9,824 bases of DNA from Rubrobacter sp. (GTDB lineage: Bacteria; Actinomycetota; Rubrobacteria; Rubrobacterales; Rubrobacteraceae): NCBI GenBank assembly GCA_020253895.1, contig JADDKG010000082.1, positions 1 through 9,824 of the forward strand, read 5' to 3'. A program made the translations under genes and the position numbers. The notes beneath the pieces were generated by a model. That model was not told the DNA's origin and searched no databases. It saw nothing but the letters and a program-made list of their open reading frames with translations. Of this stretch, positions 5,548 to 9,824 are shown in pieces; position 1 is the first letter of the stretch; the number at the start of each line of letters is the position of its first letter.

Positions 5548-6117
5548 GTGAACCGGGAAGAGGCGTGGAAGCTCCTGTGCGAGTGGACCGAGAGCGAGTC
5601 CCTGCGCAAGCACATGCTCGCGGTGGAGGCGGCGATGCGCGCCTACGCCCGACGCTTCGGCGAGGACGAGGAGAAGTGGGGGATAACCGGGCTCCTGCAC
5701 GACATGGACTACGAGCGTCACCCCTCGCCGGAGGAGCACCCGACGGTCGGCGTCAGGGAGCTGGAGAGGCTGGGCTACCCCGAGGACGTGCGGCGGGCGA
5801 TCCTCAGCCACGCCGACTACCTGGACGTCCCCCGCAGGACCCTCATGGAGAAGACCCTGTACGCGGTGGACGAGCTCTCGGGGTTCATAACCGCTGTGGC
5901 CCTCATGCGGCCCGAGCGGCTGGAGGGGCTCAAGGCAAAGAGCGTCCGCAAGAAGATGAAGCAGAGATCCTTCGCCGCCGGGGTGAGCCGGGAGGATATC
6001 CGGCGCGGGGCCGAGGAGCTGGGCGTGGACCTGGACGAGCACATAGAGTTCGTCGCTGCGGCCCTGCGCGAGCGGGCCGACGAGCTGGGCCTCGCGCCGG
6101 AGAGGGCAAGAGGATAG
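5548..6117 (+). CDS. HD-domain (HDIG-type) metal-dependent hydrolase
   Basis: A 189-residue single HD domain protein, predicted to be cytoplasmic and to bind one or two metal ions. Ligands visible in order are H22 (LRKHMLAVE), H51-D52 (LLHDMDYE), possibly H64 (EEHPTVG), H88 (ILSHADYL) and D108 (YAVDELSG). The motif LLHDMDYE with a later SHADY is typical of the small HDIG proteins often annotated as hydrolases of unknown substrate. Nucleotides and phosphate esters are usual for the superfamily, but nothing here selects one. The start is GTG at 5548, preceded by GGGAGG at 5538-5543 with 4-nt spacing. The last 60 residues are helical and charged. The gene is followed after 5 bp by the D-alanine-D-alanine ligase gene, so the two are probably translated from one message. 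Confidence 0.88.
   Translation: MNREEAWKLLCEWTESESLRKHMLAVEAAMRAYARRFGEDEEKWGITGLLHDMDYERHPSPEEHPTVGVRELERLGYPEDVRRAILSHADYLDVPRRTLMEKTLYAVDELSGFITAVALMRPERLEGLKAKSVRKKMKQRSFAAGVSREDIRRGAEELGVDLDEHIEFVAAALRERADELGLAPERARG
6108..6114 (+). promoter_or_regulatory. Ribosome binding site that favours GTG 6123 as the ligase start
   Basis: AAGAGGA lies 8 nt before GTG at 6123 and about 20 nt before ATG at 6135; GTG gives MYRVMVVFGGRSGEHE, the usual N-terminal length of the family. The site overlaps the last codons of the HD gene. Confidence 0.55.
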
Positions 6118-6122
6118 AAGCC

Positions 6123-7169
6123 GTGTACCGGGTGATGGTCGTCTTCGGGGGGCGCAGCGGGGAGCACGAGGTCTCCCTGGCCTCCGCCCGCTCGGTTATC
6201 GAGGGTCTCGAGAAGGCCGGACACGAGGTGGTGCCGGTGGGGATAACCCGCGAGGGCCGCTGGCTCGCCGGCGGGGATCCCCTGCGGGAGCTTGAGGCCT
6301 CTTCCGGTGGGAAGATGGAACCCTCCGGGCCTCCGGCGCTCGCCGCCCACCGCCCGCCCGCGGAGATGGGCAGCGTGGACGTGGTCTTCCCGGTGCTGCA
6401 CGGCCCCTACGGGGAGGACGGGACCCTCCAGGGACTTCTGGAGCTCGCGGACATCCCCTACGTGGGAGCCGGGGTGCTCGCGAGCGCGGTGGGGATGGAC
6501 AAGATCACGATGAAGAAGGTCTTCGCCCACCACGGGCTGCCGCAGGTGCGGTGGGTGGAGCTGACCCGCAAGGGGTGGCGGGAGCGCCGGAAGGAAGTGC
6601 TCCGCGAGGTGGAGGACTCCCTCGGCTTCCCCTGCTTCGTCAAGCCCTCCAACCTCGGCTCCAGCGTCGGGATAAGCAGGGCCACGGACCCCGAGGAGCT
6701 CGCGGCGGCGCTCGATGCGGCCGCGACGCTCGACCGGCGCATCATCGTGGAGGCCGGGGTGGACGCGAGGGAGATAGAGGTCTCGGTGCTCGGCAACGAG
6801 GACCCGGAGGTCTCCGTGCCGGGGGAGATCGTGATCCGCAAAGGGGACTTCTACGACTACGAGGCCAAGTACTCCGAGGGGGGCATGGAGCTCAAGGTCC
6901 CCGCCGACATCCCGGAGGAGATCTCCTCCGAGATCCGGCGCATCGCCCGGACGGCCTACGAGGCCATAGACGCCGCCGGGATGGCCCGGGTGGACTTCTT
7001 TCTGGAACGCGGAACGGGTCAGGTGCTGCTGAACGAGATCAACACCATCCCCGGCTTTACCGCGACGAGCGTCTACTCCCGGCTGTGGGAGGCGAGCGGC
7101 CTGCCCTACGAGCGACTGCTGGAGAGGCTCATAGAGCTGGCCCTGGAGCGCCACGCCGGGAAGCGGTGA
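6123..7169 (+). CDS. ddl: D-alanine--D-alanine ligase
   Basis: Joins two D-alanines using ATP in the cytoplasm to make the dipeptide later added to UDP-MurNAc-tripeptide in peptidoglycan synthesis. The 348-residue protein has the family's N-terminal domain with FGGRSGEHEVS (8-18; E14 is the substrate-binding glutamate), HGPYGEDGTLQG (93-104), and the ATP-grasp core: K174 in CFVKPSNLGSSVG, FYDYEAKYSEGG (243-254), D291 in ARVDFFLE and the metal-binding NEINTIPGFT (304-313). The YDYEAKY omega-loop, with its tyrosines, is the signature of dipeptide-forming enzymes and argues against a VanA-type D-Ala-D-Lac ligase. The gene sits between the HD hydrolase (5-bp gap) and the MscS channel (TGATG overlap of 1 bp), which makes an operon likely. 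Nothing in it looks damaged. Confidence 0.97.
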   Translation: MYRVMVVFGGRSGEHEVSLASARSVIEGLEKAGHEVVPVGITREGRWLAGGDPLRELEASSGGKMEPSGPPALAAHRPPAEMGSVDVVFPVLHGPYGEDGTLQGLLELADIPYVGAGVLASAVGMDKITMKKVFAHHGLPQVRWVELTRKGWRERRKEVLREVEDSLGFPCFVKPSNLGSSVGISRATDPEELAAALDAAATLDRRIIVEAGVDAREIEVSVLGNEDPEVSVPGEIVIRKGDFYDYEAKYSEGGMELKVPADIPEEISSEIRRIARTAYEAIDAAGMARVDFFLERGTGQVLLNEINTIPGFTATSVYSRLWEASGLPYERLLERLIELALERHAGKR

Positions 7170-8161
7170 TGCTCCAGCAGAGCCCCGGCGAGGAGACCAC
7201 CGGTCTCGGGGGGGCCGTACAGGACGTCAGCCAGGGGACCCAGCAGGAGCTCGGCCCCGTAGCCGACTTCTTCAACCGCCTCTACGACTACTTCACCAGC
7301 ACGGAGTTTCTGGTCAAGCTCTTGGCCGCCCTCGCGGTCATACTGGCGGGGGTGTTGCTGTACCGGGTCCTGACCCACGGGGTGCCCCGGGTGCTGCGCT
7401 GGCGGCGCGACAGGGCCGGACGGCTTGACGCCGAGGCGGTCGCCCGCATCAAGCGCCAGGACACCGCGATAACCCTGATCCGCAACGCGCTCCGCTACAT
7501 CGTCTTCACCGTGGTGGCGCTCTTCGTGATCAGCATCTTTATCGGGAACCCGCTCCCGGCCACCGCCGGGGCCACGATAATCGCGGCGGTCCTGGGCTTC
7601 GGGGCCCAGAGCTTCCTGCGCGACGTGATCGCCGGCTTCTCCATCATCTTCGAGGGCCAGTACGCCGTGGGAGACTTTATAGAGGTGCACCCCCCGCAGG
7701 GGGTGGCGGGCATAGTGGAAGAACTGGGGCTGAGGATGACCAAGCTCCGGACGCTCTCCGGGGAGCTGGTCTTCATCCCAAACGGCGCGATGACCGGGGT
7801 CACCAACTACGTCTCGGGCCAGCAGCGGTTCAACGTTGAGGTCCAGCTCTCCGACCCGGAGGCGGTCCCGCGGGTGCTGGCGGTGCTCGGGGAGGCCGCG
7901 GAGCTCTACGTCCGCCCGCCGCGCCTCGTAGACCGGGAGGAGAGCGCGGGCCGGGTGCGGCTGAGGATCCAGGCCGGCGTCCTGCCCTCGATGGGCTGGC
8001 TGGTGGAGGAGAACCTCGTCTCCCGGATAAAGGCCGCCGCCGGGGAGGAGGCGCTCGCGGCAGACCCCCTGATCTACAAGGTGGACCAGGCAAACCTGCA
8101 GAGGATCCGGCAGCTGATCCCGGAGACGGGAGAGCAGGCGCTCAGGAAGAAGCCTCTCTAG
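7169..8161 (+). CDS. MscS-family mechanosensitive ion channel
   Basis: A 330-residue inner-membrane channel expected to open under membrane tension and release small solutes on osmotic downshock. Residues 1-45 are a polar N-terminal segment rich in Q, G and E, longer than needed before the first helix (46-67, FLVKLLAALAVILAGVLLYRVL). A second helix spans 109-127, and the conserved pore helix with the first soluble beta domain follows: GATIIAAVLGFGAQSFLRDV (134-153), IIFEGQYAVGDFIEV (159-173) and FIPNGAMTGVTNY (202-214), the hallmarks of the family. A cytoplasmic alpha/beta domain follows to the end. With three helices it resembles small MscS homologues (E. coli MscS is 286 residues). ATG 7169 overlaps the TGA of the ligase gene by one base; GGGAAG upstream is a weak ribosome binding site, consistent with coupled translation. 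Confidence 0.93.
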   Translation: MLQQSPGEETTGLGGAVQDVSQGTQQELGPVADFFNRLYDYFTSTEFLVKLLAALAVILAGVLLYRVLTHGVPRVLRWRRDRAGRLDAEAVARIKRQDTAITLIRNALRYIVFTVVALFVISIFIGNPLPATAGATIIAAVLGFGAQSFLRDVIAGFSIIFEGQYAVGDFIEVHPPQGVAGIVEELGLRMTKLRTLSGELVFIPNGAMTGVTNYVSGQQRFNVEVQLSDPEAVPRVLAVLGEAAELYVRPPRLVDREESAGRVRLRIQAGVLPSMGWLVEENLVSRIKAAAGEEALAADPLIYKVDQANLQRIRQLIPETGEQALRKKPL

Positions 8162-8802
8162 CCCTCCCGCCGCTCCTCGGGCGGCCGCCAGCCCCGCAGG
8201 TACCCGTTGGTCTCGGCCTTCTCCCGGATCTTGCGCTCCCGCTCCAGCTTCCGGGCGGCCTCGGAGAGCAGCTCCCTCAGCCTCTCCAGCCGCTGCCGCT
8301 CCGAGCGCAGCTCCAGGATCTCCTGCCGGGTGTCCAGGTCGAAGTCTATCCGCCCCGCTATGGCGAAGGAGAGGTTCCTGTACGGCGGCTCTACCTCGAT
8401 GTCCACCGAGCCCTCGGTGGCCGCCGCGACCACCCGCTCAAGGAGCGCTATGCACTCCTCGGCGAGCCCGCTCACATCCTCTTCGGCCTCGTCCTCCAGG
8501 TACTCTATCTCCCCCACGTAGTAGGGCTTGCCGGTGAGGATGTTGTGCAGCCGGAAGCGGCGCGAGCCCTCCACCAGGATGAGCATCCGCCCGTCCTCGA
8601 AGCGCCGGACGAGCTCGACGATCCGCGCCGTGCAGCCGACCTCGCGGGTCCCGGACTCGTCGGAGAGGACCATCCCGAACTCCGAGCCCTGCTCCAGGCA
8701 CTCGTTGACCATCTGCTTGTAGCGCTCCTCGAAGATATGCAGCGCCTGGGGCGCACCCGGCATGAGCACGATGTTCAGCGGGAACAACGGTATGTCGGCC
8801 AC
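8158..8802 (-). CDS. Stand-alone Lon N-terminal (LON substrate-binding) domain protein
   Basis: A 214-residue protein made of the Lon N-terminal domain without the AAA+ ATPase and protease parts. The start IPLFPLNIVLMPGAPQALHI, then FEERYKQMV, GTREVGCTARI (a conserved GC.A strand), and LVEGSRRFRLH are typical of the family. The last 60 residues (about 150-205; DTRQEILELRSERQRLERLR onward) are strongly helical with heptad-like leucines, probably a coiled coil. The function of stand-alone LON proteins is unknown; protein binding is suggested by the role of the domain in Lon. The start is GTG at 8802 rather than GTG at 8808, because AAGGAGG at 8815-8809 is exactly 6 nt away from the former and directly abuts the latter. 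The gene converges on the MscS gene, and the two TAG stop codons share the palindrome CTAG at 8158-8161. Confidence 0.92.
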   Translation of the reverse strand: MADIPLFPLNIVLMPGAPQALHIFEERYKQMVNECLEQGSEFGMVLSDESGTREVGCTARIVELVRRFEDGRMLILVEGSRRFRLHNILTGKPYYVGEIEYLEDEAEEDVSGLAEECIALLERVVAAATEGSVDIEVEPPYRNLSFAIAGRIDFDLDTRQEILELRSERQRLERLRELLSEAARKLERERKIREKAETNGYLRGWRPPEERREG

Positions 8803-8808
8803 GGGCAC

Positions 8809-8815
8809 CCTCCTT
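8809..8815 (-). promoter_or_regulatory. Consensus ribosome binding site that decides the LON-domain start
   Basis: The minus strand reads AAGGAGG at 8815-8809. It directly abuts GTG 8808 but is 6 nt from GTG 8802, so the latter is the likely start and two residues are removed from the longer reading. Confidence 0.75.
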
Positions 8816-8828
8816 CCGTCTCCCTAAG

Positions 8829-8834
8829 ATTCTA
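8829..8834 (-). promoter_or_regulatory. Candidate -10 box for the LON-domain gene
   Basis: TAGAAT on the minus strand at 8834-8829 lies about 27 nt before the start codon, so the leader would be short. A possible -35 TTGCGG (8860-8855) is 20 nt away, wider than ideal. The terminator of the upstream gene pair directly precedes this, so a promoter is needed here. Confidence 0.35.
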
Positions 8835-8858
8835 GCCCCGGATAGCCCCGTGTGCCGC

Positions 8859-8901
8859 AAAAGGACGGCGGGGTGGCGGGGTTTTCCCCGCCACCCCGCC
8901 G
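8859..8901 (-). terminator. Strong intrinsic terminator after the oxidase gene pair
   Basis: A perfect 16-bp inverted repeat, CGGCGGGGTGGCGGGG at 8866-8881 and its complement at 8886-8901, encloses a TTTT loop. On the minus strand it is followed by GTCCTTTTGCGG, so the U run is short (four). It lies 12 bp after the stop of the small membrane protein and ends that transcript before the LON-domain gene. Confidence 0.85.
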
Positions 8902-8913
8902 CGGGTACCTTCT

Positions 8914-9069
8914 CTACTCCTCCTTGCTGATCCAGTAGGTAAACAGCAGCGCCGTGCTGAAAACCAGCACTATGAGCACGAACCCGGCGAAGAACCGGAA
9001 GATGCCTGTGGGCGTGGGGTTCCCGGTGGTCTGGGCCTGCAGAAGCAGCAGAGAGAGATCGTGCAGCAT
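8914..9069 (-). CDS. Small single-span membrane protein, possible CydX-like oxidase subunit
   Basis: A 51-residue protein: MLHDLSLLLLQAQTTGNPTP, then a membrane helix FFAGFVLIVLVFSTALLFTYWI (about 26-47) and a charged end SKEE. ATG at 9069 is preceded by AGAGGTGAG at 9082-9074 with good spacing; the longer reading from 9129 would lie in the upstream gene and is rejected. It starts 1 bp after the stop of the CydA-like gene, its ribosome binding site lies inside that gene, and a terminator follows, so the two form one unit. Small one-helix subunits (CydX and relatives) are common partners of bd-type oxidases and are usually encoded just after the large subunits. That placement and size are the reason for the suggestion; the sequence itself shows no clear similarity to CydX. 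Confidence 0.75.
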   Translation of the reverse strand: MLHDLSLLLLQAQTTGNPTPTGIFRFFAGFVLIVLVFSTALLFTYWISKEE

Positions 9070-9070
9070 C

Positions 9071-9824
9071 CTACTCACCTCTTTCGAGGCCGGTAGCCGG
9101 GCAGGTCTGTGGGGTGAGCTTCTGCTCAAGCGTTATGCACCCGTAGATCAGATAGCCCGGATCGTTGTCCACCCTCCTCGCCGTCTCCCGCGTGTAGCCC
9201 ATCGTCATCATCGTTAACACCACCGTCACAGCACTCACCATGAGCGCATACTGGCTCCACCTGCTGGCCCTGCCCCACACAAATCCCCCTGCCGTAGCCC
9301 GCAGGTACAGCGCCAGCACAAAAAAGCCCACAAGCGTAAGCCCTATGAGCCCTACGTACTTCCACGGGTACATGCTCCCAAGCGGTATCTGGGTCTCCTC
9401 CCCACCTCCAAAGACCAGCCCTATCTGGGGGATGATGCTCGCATCTGCGGGGATGACGTTGAGGATGGAGAAGAGCGCCGTTAGGGCAAAGGCTCCAACC
9501 GAGAGCTTCCTCAGGCCCTCCATCGGCCGGACCGCAAAGCGCAGCTTGTGCAGAAAGTACGCCACAGAGGCGATGCTGAGGACCGCTATCCAGAACACCA
9601 GAAGCAGGAACGTCCAGGCCTTGTCCCCGAGCATGATGGTGTTGAAGGCCTCCGGCGAGCTCTCCCTTATCCCCTTGAGGTAGCCGTAGCCCACCACCGG
9701 CTGCAGCAGGAGGAAGCCGAAGCCCCAGAGGAGGCCGAAGTGGCCCATCCAGTCGTAGTACTCGCGGTCGTCCTCGCTGGTGCTCCTGAGGTAGCGCCAT
9801 CCGGCCCACCCGGCGATGAGGAAG
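9071..9824 (-). CDS. CydA-like cytochrome oxidase subunit I, C-terminal 250 residues (partial)
   Basis: The frame is open from the right edge of the window to TAG at 9073-9071, so the start lies outside. Beginning FLIAGWAGWRYLRSTSEDD, it holds five clear membrane helices: after YYDWMGHFGLLWGFGFLLLQ, at KAWTFLLLVFWIAVLSIASV, LSVGAFALTALFSILNV, YVGLIGLTLVGFFVLALYL and SQYALMVSAVTVVLTMMTM. It then ends in MGYTRETARR, a charged GYTRE-type motif typical of the C-terminus of CydA-family subunits (PF01654), and a tail with two cysteines (YGCITLEQ and TPQTCPATG). The helix pattern and the GYTRETARR end point to a CydA-family protein of the divergent type found in Actinobacteria and Chloroflexi rather than the classic E. 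coli form; haem ligands cannot be assigned from this part. It would act in the cytoplasmic membrane reducing oxygen. A different multi-helix haem protein is possible. Confidence 0.6.
   Translation of the reverse strand, partial: FLIAGWAGWRYLRSTSEDDREYYDWMGHFGLLWGFGFLLLQPVVGYGYLKGIRESSPEAFNTIMLGDKAWTFLLLVFWIAVLSIASVAYFLHKLRFAVRPMEGLRKLSVGAFALTALFSILNVIPADASIIPQIGLVFGGGEETQIPLGSMYPWKYVGLIGLTLVGFFVLALYLRATAGGFVWGRASRWSQYALMVSAVTVVLTMMTMGYTRETARRVDNDPGYLIYGCITLEQKLTPQTCPATGLERGE

Noticed and set aside
5565..6122. N-terminal extension of the D-Ala-D-Ala ligase frame
   Set aside because: This part overlaps the HD hydrolase in another frame and is low-complexity; ligases of this family begin just before FGGRSGEHE.
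5817..7154. 445-codon minus-strand open frame
   Set aside because: It is antisense to the HD hydrolase and the D-Ala-D-Ala ligase, both of which carry complete family motifs; the frame has no recognisable domain.
9071..9824. Cytochrome b of a bc1 complex (QcrB) as an alternative identity
   Set aside because: The typical haem-binding histidine pairs and PEW motif of cytochrome b are not visible, while the GYTRETARR end fits the CydA family better.
1..9824. tRNA, rRNA, CRISPR arrays, toxin-antitoxin pairs and riboswitches
   Set aside because: I looked for cloverleaf arms, regularly spaced direct repeats and known leader motifs and saw none. I could not run a covariance-model search, so a diverged RNA is not excluded.

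Overview
The window is high-GC bacterial DNA that reads like the genome of a Rubrobacter-type actinobacterium. Supporting this are an archaeal-type phosphoglycerate mutase, a family 5 (UdgB) uracil-DNA glycosylase, frequent use of AGG and ATA codons in the core genes, and a CydA-like oxidase subunit with a small membrane partner. The genus is inferred from gene content and style; no marker gene proves it.

Positions 1-2014 look like an accessory, decayed stretch. They hold the 3' end of a membrane protein (probably an ABC permease), an intact ABC ATPase, about 540 bp with no convincing intact gene, the left part of an IS5-family transposase, and the last two membrane helices of an MFS transporter joined directly to the broken transposase. 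By eye the ATPase uses fewer ATA and AGG codons than the genes to its right, which suggests a different origin.

Positions 2015-8161 look like ordinary chromosomal backbone. A metallo-beta-lactamase-fold hydrolase on the minus strand diverges from a plus-strand run: archaeal-type phosphoglycerate mutase (TTG start, strong ribosome binding site), UdgB overlapping it by 32 bp, and a small lipoprotein 6 bp later. A second plus-strand transcription unit follows a good promoter (TTGGAA-17-TAAAAT at 5475-5503): HD-domain hydrolase, D-alanine-D-alanine ligase and a MscS-type mechanosensitive channel. These three genes are 5 bp apart or overlap by 1 bp. The last two both serve the cell envelope (peptidoglycan precursor synthesis and osmotic safety valve), but nothing ties the whole group to one pathway.

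Positions 8158-9824 are on the minus strand. A stand-alone Lon N-terminal-domain protein converges on the MscS gene, and the two stop codons share one CTAG. Behind a perfect 16-bp terminator hairpin lie a 51-residue single-span membrane protein and the C-terminal 250 residues of a CydA-like cytochrome oxidase subunit that runs off the window.

I see no clear undescribed system. The items most worth a second look are the IS/MFS deletion junction with a G7 frameshift site inside the transposase, the CydX-like small protein with the CydA-like subunit, and the divergent control region at 3005-3041.
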